Of a stretch of 64,000 nt of DNA, positions 44,548 to 54,173 are shown piece after piece (position 1 is the first letter of the stretch; every line of letters begins with the position of its first letter). Both the position numbers and the translations under genes were made by a program. The notes beneath the pieces were generated by a model. It saw only the letters and a list, made by a program, of their open reading frames with translations. It was not told the DNA's origin and searched no databases. Source of the stretch: CAZOVK01 sp964583165 (lineage in GTDB: Bacteria; Bacillota; Clostridia; Lachnospirales; WRAX01); NCBI GenBank assembly GCA_964583165.1, contig CAZOVK010000001.1, positions 62,001 to 126,000 on the forward strand. The letters run 5' to 3'.

Positions 44548-45438
44548 ATGTTTGGGATTGAGGATTTTCGGGCGTATTTGCACAAGCGAGGGCGTTCGCC
44601 GAACACATCTGACGCATACACGCGCGACGTGGCGAACTTTCTGGATTATCTCTACGAAAGTGGAGTTGACACGTCAAACGCAGTGAATGTCACGCGTACA
44701 GGTGTTTTGTCTTACATACTGCATTTGCAGATAGAACAGCGTAGCCCTGCGTCTGTGTCGAGGGCGTTGGCGGCGATTAAGACGTTTTCTCGTTATGCCG
44801 TTGACAGCCGCGCGGGGGAGGTTGACTTTGCGGCAGACATACAGCTACCACGTATTGACGCGAAAACGCCGACGGTTCTGACGGTTGATGAGGTGTTTAA
44901 GCTGATAAACTTCCCCGCGCAAACGCCCGTAGATTTGCGCGACCGCGCAATGCTTACGTTGTTGTATGCTTGTGGGTTAAAGGTTACAGAAATGATACAG
45001 CTAGAAATCACGGACATTTACTCGACTATGCAGTATGTTCGTTGCGGTGTTATGGGGCGATTGATTCCGTGTGCTTCGATTGCGTTTGAAGCCGTTGAGG
45101 AATATCGGGTGTTGCGTGATTCAATCGCGCGTGATGATACGAAAAAGCTTATTTTAAGCGCGGCAGGCAAGCCCCTAACACGGCAAGGCGTTTGGAAACT
45201 GCTCAAACACCGCGCCGAACAATCAGAACTGGGTAATGCCGTAACGCCCAACGCGCTTAGAACGGCTTGTGCGCGTCACATGCTCGAAAACGGCGCGGAG
45301 GTTTCTGTTTTGCGCGAATTTCTGGGGCTGTCGTCAAAGGACGGCGCGTTACTCTCTATCAGCGCGGCGGGCGCAAAGATGCGTGACGTTTATAACAACA
45401 ATCATCCACTTTCGGTTAGGGGTTTTAGCTTTGATTAG
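44548..45438 (+). CDS. XerD-like tyrosine recombinase homologue with degenerate active site
   Basis: A 296-residue protein with the N-terminal SAM-like core-binding domain (SPNTSDAYTRDVANFLDYL, as in XerC/XerD) and the C-terminal catalytic fold (from about 105). Aligning the usual motifs, the first Arg is Lys145 (ACGLKVTEM), the box-II His is Asn235, Arg238 is kept, the GH histidine is Leu261 and the nucleophile Tyr is Ser270. It therefore cannot cut DNA by the standard mechanism. Streptococci encode a comparable XerD-like protein with altered catalytic residues. It overlaps ruvA by eight bases. Confidence 0.85.
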   Translation: MFGIEDFRAYLHKRGRSPNTSDAYTRDVANFLDYLYESGVDTSNAVNVTRTGVLSYILHLQIEQRSPASVSRALAAIKTFSRYAVDSRAGEVDFAADIQLPRIDAKTPTVLTVDEVFKLINFPAQTPVDLRDRAMLTLLYACGLKVTEMIQLEITDIYSTMQYVRCGVMGRLIPCASIAFEAVEEYRVLRDSIARDDTKKLILSAAGKPLTRQGVWKLLKHRAEQSELGNAVTPNALRTACARHMLENGAEVSVLREFLGLSSKDGALLSISAAGAKMRDVYNNNHPLSVRGFSFD

Positions 45439-46039
45439 TTTTGTACGCGGCGAGGTTGACTCAGTCGGCGACGGCTTCGCGGTTATTGACACGGGTGGCA
45501 TTGGGTATAAGCTCAACATCACAAATAGAACGGCCGCCACACTTGTTATCGGAGAAGTTGTGAAACTACAAACGTATATGTATATAAAGGAAGACGCTCT
45601 CGCGCTCTTTGGCTTTGAAAACGGTGACGAACTCGAGATGTTCACCATGTTACTGGGCGTGACGGGCATCGGCCCCAAGCTGGCGCTGGCGCTTTTGGGG
45701 TTCGCCACACCGTCACAGCTTATCATGCAGATTGTTACGGAAGACACGGACGGTTTAGCCAAAGCCCAAGGCGTGGGCAAGCGCACGGCACAGCGCATTG
45801 TTATGGAACTAAAGGACAAACTCAAAAAACGAGACTTGGCGGCACTCACGGCGATAAAACCGCAAATAACGCTCGATAACCCATCAGCGGGCAAGAAACA
45901 AGACGCGCTCGACGCGCTGATTGCCTTAGGGTACAAGAAAGCCGAGGCCGCCGACGTACTCGCTGAACTCCCGTTTGACGGGCTTAACACAGAAGATTAT
46001 ATAAAACTCGCTCTGAAGAAAATAATTTCTAAACGATAG
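45431..46039 (+). CDS. ruvA: Holliday junction branch-migration protein RuvA
   Basis: A 202-residue junction-binding protein, normal length when started at the TTG at 45431 (TTAGGGG eight bases upstream, overlapping the XerD-like stop). The OB domain begins ISFVRGEVDSV. Helix-hairpin-helix repeats follow (LLGVTGIGPKLALALLG and AQGVGKRTAQRIVMELKDKL), and the C-terminal RuvB-contact domain has ALIALGYKKAEA. An upstream ATG at 45269 lies deep in the previous gene and is rejected. ruvB follows. Confidence 0.94.
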   Translation: MISFVRGEVDSVGDGFAVIDTGGIGYKLNITNRTAATLVIGEVVKLQTYMYIKEDALALFGFENGDELEMFTMLLGVTGIGPKLALALLGFATPSQLIMQIVTEDTDGLAKAQGVGKRTAQRIVMELKDKLKKRDLAALTAIKPQITLDNPSAGKKQDALDALIALGYKKAEAADVLAELPFDGLNTEDYIKLALKKIISKR

Positions 46040-46047
46040 GGAATAGA

Positions 46048-47061
46048 ATGGATAGAAGAATAATCACGACAGAATACCGCGACGAGGACTACGCCGCCGA
46101 ACATGGGGAGCAAGCCACGGCCTTGCGCCCGCCGTCTTTTGATGAATACATAGGGCAAGAGCGCATCAAGGAACAGCTTAAAATCTATATCGCCGCCGCG
46201 AAATTGCGGAAGGAGCCGCTCGACCATGTGCTTTTGTATGGCCCGCCCGGTTTGGGTAAGACTACACTCGCGAACATCATAGCGCATGAAATGGGTGTGA
46301 ACATCAAAACCACATCAGGCCCCGCGATAGAACGCGCGGGCGATATGGCGGCGATATTGAACGAGATGCAAAAGGGCGACATACTCTTTGTTGACGAGAT
46401 ACACCGTTTGAACCGCATCATCGAAGAGGTGCTCTATCCCGCAATGGAGGACTTCGCGCTCGATATAATGATAGGCAAAGGCCCCGGGGCGCGTTCTGTC
46501 CGCTTAGATTTGCCGCCGTTCACGCTCGTTGGAGCGACGACGCGTTATGGGCTTCTGTCCGCGCCCTTGCGTGACCGTTTTGGCGTAATCTCGCGATTAG
46601 AGCCATATGCCGTGCCACAGTTGGCACAGATTATCACGCGTTCATGCGCGGTGTTCGACATACCGATTGACCCAAGCGGGTCAGAGGAACTCGCCCGCCG
46701 TTCGCGTGGTACACCACGTATCGCCAACCGCCTGTTGCGCCGCGTGCGTGACTTCGCGCAGGTCAAGTTTGACGGAGCGATAACGCTTGAAGTCGCAAAT
46801 GTCGCGCTCGATTCTCTCGAGGTAGACAAAATGGGGCTGGATATTTCTGACAGAAACTTACTGATGTCTATGATTGAGAAATACAGCGGGGGGCCTGTCG
46901 GGCTTGAAACACTCGCTGTTTCAATCGGCGAAGATGTGTCAACAATTGAAGATGTAATGGAACCCTATCTTATTCAACTGGGTTTTATCAACCGTACCCC
47001 ACGCGGGCGTGTTGTCACCGATTCCGCGTACAGATATTTAGGCTTAACAGAAAGAGGCTAG
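46048..47061 (+). CDS. ruvB: Holliday junction branch-migration helicase RuvB
   Basis: A 337-residue AAA+ motor that drives branch migration on RuvA-bound junctions. LRPPSFDEYIGQERIKEQL, Walker A GPPGLGKTTLAN, Walker B ILFVDEIHRLNR, the sensor GATTRYGLLSAPLRDRFG and the C-terminal winged helix with PRGRVVTDSAYRYLG are all present. ATG with AGGGAA, eight bases after ruvA. Confidence 0.97.
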   Translation: MDRRIITTEYRDEDYAAEHGEQATALRPPSFDEYIGQERIKEQLKIYIAAAKLRKEPLDHVLLYGPPGLGKTTLANIIAHEMGVNIKTTSGPAIERAGDMAAILNEMQKGDILFVDEIHRLNRIIEEVLYPAMEDFALDIMIGKGPGARSVRLDLPPFTLVGATTRYGLLSAPLRDRFGVISRLEPYAVPQLAQIITRSCAVFDIPIDPSGSEELARRSRGTPRIANRLLRRVRDFAQVKFDGAITLEVANVALDSLEVDKMGLDISDRNLLMSMIEKYSGGPVGLETLAVSIGEDVSTIEDVMEPYLIQLGFINRTPRGRVVTDSAYRYLGLTERG

Positions 47062-47064
47062 ACA

Positions 47065-47871
47065 ATGGATAACGAGAACATGTATAACGAAGAGATGCCG
47101 CAAGTTGAGAAACAGAAGCCAATGGGCGTTTTCACGAGTATCACCGCGCTGTTTTTCTCGCCCATTAAGCTCATGGAGAATTTGAAGAAAAACCCAAGGC
47201 TCGGAGCGCCGTTTTTGTTCTTTCTTGTGGCGGGGCTGGTTATGGGCTTTCTCGCTGTGCCGTACAGCGAAATCACCATGGTTGGGCAACAGCAAATCAT
47301 TCTCGAACGCTACGGCAGAGAATACTATGACTTCATGCAAAGCGCCATGAGCATGAGCCAACAAATGGGCGGCGGCGCGGGCGCGGCTATCACGACTATA
47401 TCGGGCGCGCTCGGTGGTGTTGTGGGTATCGCGACTATGGCGTTTATTGTGGCGACCTTGTATTTTCTGGTTGCGAAAATAGCAAAAAGCAGTATCACTT
47501 ATAAGCAGACGTGTTCGGCTTTCCTATACATCTTCATGATACAGGCGATAGGCAATGCGCTGTCGATACTTATGAGTGTTTTACTGTATACGCCGCTTAA
47601 TGTGTTTACACTAGCCATGCTCATGCCAGACGGCAATTTGTTGAACCCGACGTTTAACATACTTTCGGCAATCGGCATCTTCCCGATTTGGATGTCTATA
47701 CTCATATTTATCGCACTTATGAAGGTTGGCGAACTGTCTAAGACAAAGGCGGGCGTTATTGCGGTCTTGGGTTATGTTATCATGGTGGTTTATGAAGCTG
47801 TTGTCACGCCCATGATAGCCCTGCAGAGCCTTGATTTTTCTTATAATTTGATAAGCAATATGGGGCGTTGA
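47065..47871 (+). CDS. Yip1-domain membrane protein
   Basis: A 268-residue protein with five to six helices. The N-terminal FTSITALFFSPIKLMENLKKNP is the usual lead-in of bacterial YIP1-family proteins; helices begin at about 48, 107, 145, 170, 210 and 235. Function unknown. ATG with AGAGG, three bases after ruvB. Confidence 0.82.
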   Translation: MDNENMYNEEMPQVEKQKPMGVFTSITALFFSPIKLMENLKKNPRLGAPFLFFLVAGLVMGFLAVPYSEITMVGQQQIILERYGREYYDFMQSAMSMSQQMGGGAGAAITTISGALGGVVGIATMAFIVATLYFLVAKIAKSSITYKQTCSAFLYIFMIQAIGNALSILMSVLLYTPLNVFTLAMLMPDGNLLNPTFNILSAIGIFPIWMSILIFIALMKVGELSKTKAGVIAVLGYVIMVVYEAVVTPMIALQSLDFSYNLISNMGR

Positions 47872-47884
47872 CAGAGGTGATTCT

Positions 47885-49507
47885 ATGAACGACCAAATCT
47901 ATGTGTTTGGGCATCAAAACCCCGACACCGACAGCGTCTGCAGCTCTATTGCATACGCCGCACTCAAAAGACATTTGGGCTACACCAACGTATATCCTTA
48001 TATACTGGGCAAGATAAATCGCGAAACAGCGTTCGCGCTGGAGTATTTTGGTGTCGAAACACCACCGCTGCTTGATGATGTACGGATTAAGTTGAGTGAC
48101 ATAGAACTTTACCACCCGAAACCACTCATGCCTGAAGAACCCATCAAGAACGCGTGGTTAGAACTCACTGAGGGTACGGGCAACGGCTCACGTTTGTTAC
48201 CGGTTGTTGACGAAAGCAAGCGCGTAATCGGGCTGATGTCACTGAACGATATAGCCAATATCTTCATGGAGGTTCTCGACGACGATTTATACACGCATTA
48301 TGAGATTCTGTTTGATAATGTGTTGAAGATTCTGGGCGGCACAGTCCAGTCGGGGGCTTATAACTACCGCCGTGTGGAAGGCGCCTTCTATATTGGCTCT
48401 GACATACCGATTGATGAGAAGGTCACCGACAAGGACATCATTATAACGGGTTCCTTAGAAAACGCCATGAGGGCGGCTTATGTTCAGAAGGCGGGGGCGG
48501 TTATTCTCACAAACGGTGTGAAAGCAGAGGGGTTAGAGTACGCCAAAACCGCCATTGTGACATGCGAACACCCGATGTTTAAGACAATCGCGTATATCAA
48601 GCAGAGTATATCCGTCGGCAGTATCATGAAAATGGGCGGAATGGTGCGTTTTTCTGATGACAATTTTCTTGAAGACATCATCGACATGATGAAAACGTCG
48701 AGCCACAGAAACTTCCCTGTCATTAAGAAAGACGGTACACTCTACGGCATAATTTCGCGGCGCCATCTTCTGGAACGCCGCGCGAAAAACGTGATACTCA
48801 TTGACCACAATGAGCGAAGCCAGTCTGTTGAGGGGCTAGAAACCGCGAATATACTGGAGATTATCGACCACCACCGCGTGGCGGACATACAGACTGACGC
48901 GCCTCTCTACATACGCGCCGAACCAGTAGGTTGTACCGCGACTATCATCAAGAAGATGTATTTAGAAAATAACGTCCGCATACCAAAAGACATGGCGGGG
49001 CTTCTGCTCTCGGCGATTCTGTCTGACACACTCATGTTCTCATCGCCGACATCAACGACCGAAGACCGCATGGCCGCCGAGTTTTTGGCGGGTATCGCAG
49101 GCGTTGACATAGATGAGTATGGGCATAAGATGTTCTTAGTGGCCACGAGCCTTGACGGCTTTTCGGTTGACGAGATTCTGGGCATGGACAGAAAGCGTTT
49201 CACGTTCGGTAGCCACATAGCCTTCATCTCACAAGTCAACACGCTGGACTTCTCGGGCATTATAAACCGCGAACAAGAGTTCATGTCGCGCATGGAGGAG
49301 TTTTGTCATATCAACGCCGCCGACCTAGCGATACTCATGATAACGAATATCGAACAGGGCGGCTCCGAGATGCTCATAGCGGGCAAACACCGCGAAACGG
49401 CCTGCACGGCCTTCGGGATGGACTGGAACGAAACGAGTATCTACCTACCGGGCATCATCTCACGCAAGAAACAGGTCATACCAAAACTCACACATATAGT
49501 ATCATAG
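47885..49507 (+). CDS. Manganese-dependent inorganic pyrophosphatase with CBS and DRTGG domains
   Basis: A 540-residue family II pyrophosphatase of the regulated type. The N-terminal DHH domain has FGHQNPDTDSVCSS. A CBS pair with an inserted DRTGG domain (about 70-295) senses adenine nucleotides in characterised homologues. The second half has LIDHNERSQSVEG, IIDHHRVADI and the late GKHRET in the DHHA2 domain. It cleaves pyrophosphate and so pulls biosynthesis forward. ATG with AGAGGTG. Confidence 0.92.
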   Translation: MNDQIYVFGHQNPDTDSVCSSIAYAALKRHLGYTNVYPYILGKINRETAFALEYFGVETPPLLDDVRIKLSDIELYHPKPLMPEEPIKNAWLELTEGTGNGSRLLPVVDESKRVIGLMSLNDIANIFMEVLDDDLYTHYEILFDNVLKILGGTVQSGAYNYRRVEGAFYIGSDIPIDEKVTDKDIIITGSLENAMRAAYVQKAGAVILTNGVKAEGLEYAKTAIVTCEHPMFKTIAYIKQSISVGSIMKMGGMVRFSDDNFLEDIIDMMKTSSHRNFPVIKKDGTLYGIISRRHLLERRAKNVILIDHNERSQSVEGLETANILEIIDHHRVADIQTDAPLYIRAEPVGCTATIIKKMYLENNVRIPKDMAGLLLSAILSDTLMFSSPTSTTEDRMAAEFLAGIAGVDIDEYGHKMFLVATSLDGFSVDEILGMDRKRFTFGSHIAFISQVNTLDFSGIINREQEFMSRMEEFCHINAADLAILMITNIEQGGSEMLIAGKHRETACTAFGMDWNETSIYLPGIISRKKQVIPKLTHIVS

Positions 49508-49550
49508 GTTCACTCTATCGTATTTCATAAATAAGAAAAGGGGGATAATA

Positions 49551-50219
49551 ATGAAAGCGTTTTGCGTTAAGGTTCTCACGGGTATACATGGTGTCGTGCG
49601 GCGTATTCAATATAACGCGCCTGTCGTGCTGACGTTCGCGATTGTGTCGTTTATCGTGCTTCTCGTCAGCATGATGACTAAGGGCGCGAGTACCCACCTA
49701 CTGTTTTCTGTGTATCGCGCGCCGTTGACCGACCCGTTCACGTATGTGCGTTTCTTCGGTTACGCTCTCGGTCACGCAGACTTCGACCACTTTTTCAATA
49801 ACATCATCATTATACTGCTCGTAGGGCCGATGCTTGAGGAGAAATACGGCTCAAAACGGCTTGCGCTCATGATTGCCGTAACCGTGCTTGTGTCGGGCAT
49901 ACTGTTCTTCATTGTGAACGGAGCGAATGCGGCGCTTTTGGGCGCTTCTGGCGTGGTGTTTATGATGATTATATTGAGTTCGTTCGTGAATCTGTCAAAG
50001 GGGCGGATACCGCTTACGCTTCTGTTATGCGTTATCGTATTTATCGGGCGTGAGGTTATGGCCGGTGTTATGCTCCAAGACAATATAAGCCGCATGACAC
50101 ATATCGCGGGCGGTCTTTGCGGCGCGGGCTTGGGGTTCTGGTTTAACCGCAAGAAGCTTTTCCCCGACAAAACAGAGATTAAAGAGGAGGAAATTACAGT
50201 TGTTAAAGATGAAGCTTGA
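49551..50219 (+). CDS. Rhomboid-family intramembrane serine protease
   Basis: A 222-residue protein with six predicted membrane helices. ADFDHFFNNIIII is the usual helix-two asparagine region, GASGVVFMMI carries the catalytic serine, and MTHIAGGLCGAGLGF the catalytic histidine. The C-terminal tail is charged and cytoplasmic. AAGGGGG site. The last 20 bases overlap the next small gene. Confidence 0.88.
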   Translation: MKAFCVKVLTGIHGVVRRIQYNAPVVLTFAIVSFIVLLVSMMTKGASTHLLFSVYRAPLTDPFTYVRFFGYALGHADFDHFFNNIIIILLVGPMLEEKYGSKRLALMIAVTVLVSGILFFIVNGANAALLGASGVVFMMIILSSFVNLSKGRIPLTLLLCVIVFIGREVMAGVMLQDNISRMTHIAGGLCGAGLGFWFNRKKLFPDKTEIKEEEITVVKDEA

Positions 50220-50463
50220 TGATTTCTTGTATGAAATCAAGACAGAATTAGAAGCCTACGAGCTGGAAAACGATATGGGCAACGAATGGGAACGCCGCTT
50301 TCTGTTGTGGTGTGACAGCCCACGCGGGAAGAAAGACGTCAGCGAGGTTGACGGAGTGCGTTACATCAAGCTCAAAGACGAGAGCGAGATATTTGAAATG
50401 GTAGACAACTATGTTGTTGCTGTTGAAGACGGCGATACAGAAGAATATTGGAAGGCATTTTAA
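50200..50463 (+). CDS. Hypothetical acidic small protein
   Basis: An 87-residue acidic protein (many Glu/Asp) starting with TTG at 50200, nine bases after AAAGAGGAGG within the rhomboid gene. A later in-frame ATG at 50209 is spaced too far from the site. No family recognised. It is coupled to the rhomboid gene and followed closely by hflK. Confidence 0.65.
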   Translation: MLKMKLDDFLYEIKTELEAYELENDMGNEWERRFLLWCDSPRGKKDVSEVDGVRYIKLKDESEIFEMVDNYVVAVEDGDTEEYWKAF

Positions 50464-50475
50464 GGGGGTGGCGAA

Positions 50476-51429
50476 TTGCCCAAGGCAGAGATTAAAAAGG
50501 TTATATTGATAGTAGAATTGGTTGTTATCGGTGCGGTGTTGATTCTATGCGGCTTAGACTCGTTCTACACAGTGAATGAACAACAACAGGCTGTTGTCGT
50601 TCAGTTCGGCAAGGCGATTGGCGTTAACGGCGCGGGGCTTCACTTTAAGGTTCCGTTTATTCAACAGGTTATACCCGTGAACATGACAACAAACGGCATG
50701 GAATTTGGCTATAAGAATGTGGAAGGCGAATCCATGAGTGTTGAAAGCGAAAGCTTCATGATAACGGGTGATTTCAACTTCGTCAGCGTCGATTTCTATG
50801 TTGAGTGGAAGGTCAGCGAGCCTATCGCATTCACATATAACAGCGAAGACCCCGTGGGTTTGTTGAAAAACATCCTACAGAGCGAGGCGCGTAATGTCGT
50901 CAGTTCTTACAATGTTGATGACGTACTCACGACAGCCAAATCAGAGATTCAGGCGCGTGTCAAAGAGGGCGTAGTCAAGAAGTTAGAAGACTACAACATC
51001 GGTATCATGGTTCAAAACATCAGCATCCAAGACGCGGAGCCGCCGACAAGCGAGGTTATCGCCGCGTTCAAGAACGTAGAAAACGCAAAACAACAGAAAG
51101 ACACAGAAATCAACGTTGCAAATACATACAACAACGAGGTCATACCGCGTGCCCGTGCCGAAGCCGACCGCATCATCAAGGACGCCGAAGCCGTCAAAGA
51201 AGCCCGCGTGAACGAAGCCAACGGTCAAGTGGCGCGTTTCAACGAGATGTTCAACGAATACAGCCGCAACAAAGACATTACGCGTATGCGCATGTATCTT
51301 GAAACAATGGAACAGATAATGCCTGACTTAAAGGTTCTTATTGACAGCGGCAACATCACAAAAATTATGGACATAAACGGTAACGCCGCGAATCAAGCAG
51401 AAGTAGGGGGTGTAGTCGGTGGCGAATAA
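50476..51429 (+). CDS. hflK: HflK-type SPFH membrane protein
   Basis: A 317-residue SPFH/prohibitin protein. One N-terminal membrane helix (about 8-28) is followed by NEQQQAVVVQFGKAIG and the prohibitin domain; the C-terminal half is an Ala/Glu-rich coiled coil (RARAEADRIIKDAEAVKEA). With HflC it forms a cage around FtsH in proteobacteria. TTG start with AAGGGGGTGG. It overlaps hflC by 11 bases. Confidence 0.88.
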   Translation: MPKAEIKKVILIVELVVIGAVLILCGLDSFYTVNEQQQAVVVQFGKAIGVNGAGLHFKVPFIQQVIPVNMTTNGMEFGYKNVEGESMSVESESFMITGDFNFVSVDFYVEWKVSEPIAFTYNSEDPVGLLKNILQSEARNVVSSYNVDDVLTTAKSEIQARVKEGVVKKLEDYNIGIMVQNISIQDAEPPTSEVIAAFKNVENAKQQKDTEINVANTYNNEVIPRARAEADRIIKDAEAVKEARVNEANGQVARFNEMFNEYSRNKDITRMRMYLETMEQIMPDLKVLIDSGNITKIMDINGNAANQAEVGGVVGGE

Positions 51430-52279
51430 ACTGGGAATATTTTTGATTGTACTGTTCGTTGGGGCTATCGTGTTCATGTCGGCTGTAGTGAGCGTACCCG
51501 AGGACAAAGCGGTTTGTGTTAAGCGTTTCGACAAGATTATTCAGATTTATGACCAGCCCGGGCTTGCGTTCAAGGTTCCGTTCCTTGACACGACGACAGA
51601 GTTACCGCGCAACGCCCTTGTCTATAACCTAAGTCCATCAGACGTGCTCACCATGGACAAAAAGGCAATGACCATATCGAGTTACACGGTATGGCAGATA
51701 ACCGACCCGCTTAAATTCCTTCAAGAAGTCGTGACTGTCAACGAAGCCGAGCGCCGCCTAGACGCATCTGTCTATAACTCCGCGAAGAACCTCCTTAGCT
51801 CACGCACCCAAACTGACGCGATTTCGTCACGCCGCACAGATTTAGACGTGAAAATCAGCGAGCAAGTCCGAGAGCAGATGACACGTTATGGCATCAACGT
51901 AATCGACATACAAATCAAGCAATTCGACCTGCCCCAAGACAACAAACAAGCAGTCTATACGCGTATGATTTCAGAACGCGCCCAAATGGCGGCTAAATTC
52001 ATGGCCGAGGGCAAGGAAGAGGCCGAGAAGATAAGAAACACAGCCGACAAAGAGAGTGTCCTCATTCTGTCACAAGCCAAGGCACAGGCAGAGCTTCTCA
52101 AAGCCGAGGGCGAGAGCAAGTACATGCAAATTCTGTCGTCTGCCTACACAGGGGCCGACCGCGCCGAGTTCTACGAATTCCTACGCTCAATGGACGCGCT
52201 TAAAGTGGCTATGACAGGTGATAAGACACTCGTGTTACCGCTCGATTCACCGCTTACGAAATGGTTTTATGGGTATTGA
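51419..52279 (+). CDS. hflC: HflC-type SPFH membrane protein
   Basis: A 286-residue partner of HflK. N-terminal helix (about 5-24), VPEDKAVCVKRFDKI, the HflC-type QFDLPQDNKQAVYTRMISER, and the C-terminal coiled coil with LSQAKAQAELLKAEGESKYMQIL. GTG start with TAGGGGGTG. Its likely partner FtsH is encoded 10 kb upstream in this window. It ends the core region before a strong terminator. Confidence 0.9.
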   Translation: MANKLGIFLIVLFVGAIVFMSAVVSVPEDKAVCVKRFDKIIQIYDQPGLAFKVPFLDTTTELPRNALVYNLSPSDVLTMDKKAMTISSYTVWQITDPLKFLQEVVTVNEAERRLDASVYNSAKNLLSSRTQTDAISSRRTDLDVKISEQVREQMTRYGINVIDIQIKQFDLPQDNKQAVYTRMISERAQMAAKFMAEGKEEAEKIRNTADKESVLILSQAKAQAELLKAEGESKYMQILSSAYTGADRAEFYEFLRSMDALKVAMTGDKTLVLPLDSPLTKWFYGY

Positions 52280-52298
52280 TATAGAATGGTTTAGACAG

Positions 52299-52330
52299 AT
52301 AGCGGCGGGTTTTCACCCGCCGCTATTTGT
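52299..52330 (+). terminator. Terminator after hflC
   Basis: A perfect 12-bp stem ATAGCGGCGGGT/ACCCGCCGCTAT with a TTTC loop (52299-52326), followed by a T-rich stretch. It marks the end of the GC-richer core block. Confidence 0.85.
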
Positions 52331-52365
52331 GTATTTGAGTGTCTTTGAGAAACCACTATTATTTA

Positions 52366-53469
52366 TCAAACAACGGCAGGCTTTAATTCAAAACTCAGCG
52401 TACCCCGCTCAACGCCATTAACAATAAGCGTAATTGAATGAACGCCCGGATAATGCTTTCTTACACTAACGTCAGCAAAAGAATGTTTTCTTGTGTAAAG
52501 TTTCTTCTCGTTTTCTTTTAATACGACCTCTGATATTTTGAAAATCTTCCTGTTTGATTTTCCGTTTGCCTTGACATAATCAACGCCATATTCGAGCCGC
52601 ACTTTTGTTTCTGCCTTCGAAGAAATCGAAAATGAGAACGTGATTTCTTCCCCGATTGAAATAGATGTCGCCAATAAAGCAAAATCTTCAACATCTATGG
52701 GTGTAACGTCAAGGTATCCAAAAAGAGCAAGCGCATCTCGGTTGCCCTTTTTAAGCAAGGTTCTGCAACCATGCTTCACGACCCAATCGGTATCTTCGTT
52801 TTTACCGTACCATTCCCATGCGAGTTGCAAAACCAAATCGGGGTGTGTTTTAGAAATGTCGTTAAGGTTATTGGCTACACTCTTTCTGACATGTATTGAC
52901 GGGTCGGCCTTTAACTCCGAAAGTATCGGCAGTATAGGGGTAGGGTCTTTCTTAAAGCTATTCAACGCCTGCCCCCACGGAAGGGCAGGGCGACAGCCCT
53001 CACAGCTAAGCCTCCGTACATGCTCGCTTTCATGCTTAGACCAAGCAATCATTTGCGCCACCATGCGCTGCTCATTGTTAATGATAAACGACCTAACGGC
53101 AAGCTCCGAAGACGCATATTGAGTATATCTCGCCAATGCGCCCATAGATACCTCCCAATCAGCCTCACCTTGCCCATAAATTTCTACAAAAACAGGGAAG
53201 AAGGCGACAAAACCGTCCAACCAGTCACCATAGTTCATAGCCACTTTATCAATAATGCCAATGGCTTCACTATAATCTGAAGGTAAGAATTTGCCTAGGT
53301 TCAAACCTATTTGCGCAATCCTATCCTTTAGCTCTAAACCGTTCCAATGCTCGTCTAACGTCGATTTCAGAAACTCGTCCACTTGAAACGCGTGATAAAC
53401 TGCCTGTATATCCACGGCGACTCTGCGGAGTGATTCATAATTATATCTATTCTTTATCAAATCAGGCAT
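52366..53469 (-). CDS. AlkC-type DNA alkylation repair glycosylase
   Basis: A 367-residue HEAT-like-repeat DNA glycosylase that removes N-alkylated bases. The middle has the AlkC-type run SSELAVRSFI, SKHESEHVRRLSCEGCRPALPW, DPSIHVRKSVANNLNDISKTHPDL and VVKHGCRTLLKKGNRDAL. The last about 110 residues are beta-rich, as in AlkC proteins with a C-terminal Ig-like domain. The ATG at 53469 has AAGGAGGG eight bases upstream; a further in-frame start at 53529 has none. It is convergent with hflC and is the first gene of the AT-richer accessory part. Confidence 0.85.
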   Translation of the reverse strand: MPDLIKNRYNYESLRRVAVDIQAVYHAFQVDEFLKSTLDEHWNGLELKDRIAQIGLNLGKFLPSDYSEAIGIIDKVAMNYGDWLDGFVAFFPVFVEIYGQGEADWEVSMGALARYTQYASSELAVRSFIINNEQRMVAQMIAWSKHESEHVRRLSCEGCRPALPWGQALNSFKKDPTPILPILSELKADPSIHVRKSVANNLNDISKTHPDLVLQLAWEWYGKNEDTDWVVKHGCRTLLKKGNRDALALFGYLDVTPIDVEDFALLATSISIGEEITFSFSISSKAETKVRLEYGVDYVKANGKSNRKIFKISEVVLKENEKKLYTRKHSFADVSVRKHYPGVHSITLIVNGVERGTLSFELKPAVV

Positions 53470-53664
53470 ACGGATTGCCCTCCTTCTACATTCGATTCTG
53501 ATAACCCTAGCGCTAGCCAATACCTCCAATATCCTTATAAATCCATACTAAAACCTTATCAAAAACTGTGATTATTCGTTAATTCAGTTCAGATAAACTT
53601 AATGTAGCATGATTGGGGGCACAAGTCAAGTTTTGCTGGCAGACGTGGCGAATCATGTATGTTA

Positions 53665-54168
53665 CTAATGCCAGTATAATGGAAGCCCTGCTCCTGTAAG
53701 TATACAAAACATTATTAAGGTCGTAATAGATATTGTTATGTAATATAATAACCTCCACATTTTAGTAATATAAATCTGAAAAGTTCCTAATGTAAAGACC
53801 AAACAAACAGCCAAAACTATAATCAAATGCCAAGTTGGATGGTAAAAATAATACGAATCTGGCGGGAACCAATTATCAAGTATCTCCCACCCGTTTTCTT
53901 TTTTGGGCGTGAGCAAGCTATTGGTGACAGAAAAAATCACACACCAAGCTACTGTGCTACAAAGACGACACAATACTACTTCTCCGAAAGATTTAAATGA
54001 GGTCAGCGAATGATTAATTGCTCTTTGTTTATTTATACCCAGAATTATTACGATAAGAATACTTTCGACTACAAAATAGAGCAAGAAATAAACGCCGACT
54101 TCGAGCATACCACAAAGAAGAAGTGTAAATAAATACATACAACACCCCATAAAAGAATAATTTCTCAT
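53665..54168 (-). CDS. Hypothetical membrane protein
   Basis: A 167-residue protein with four to five membrane helices (about 8-27, 28-45, 65-82, 112-130 and 138-158). No family recognised. The ATG at 54168 has no clear Shine-Dalgarno, and a 10-bp hairpin (54174-54208) ends five bases before it; an internal ATG (Met7) is an alternative. AT-rich codon use like its neighbours suggests acquired DNA. Confidence 0.5.
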   Translation of the reverse strand: MRNYSFMGCCMYLFTLLLCGMLEVGVYFLLYFVVESILIVIILGINKQRAINHSLTSFKSFGEVVLCRLCSTVAWCVIFSVTNSLLTPKKENGWEILDNWFPPDSYYFYHPTWHLIIVLAVCLVFTLGTFQIYITKMWRLLYYITISITTLIMFCILTGAGLPLYWH

Positions 54169-54173
54169 ATACT

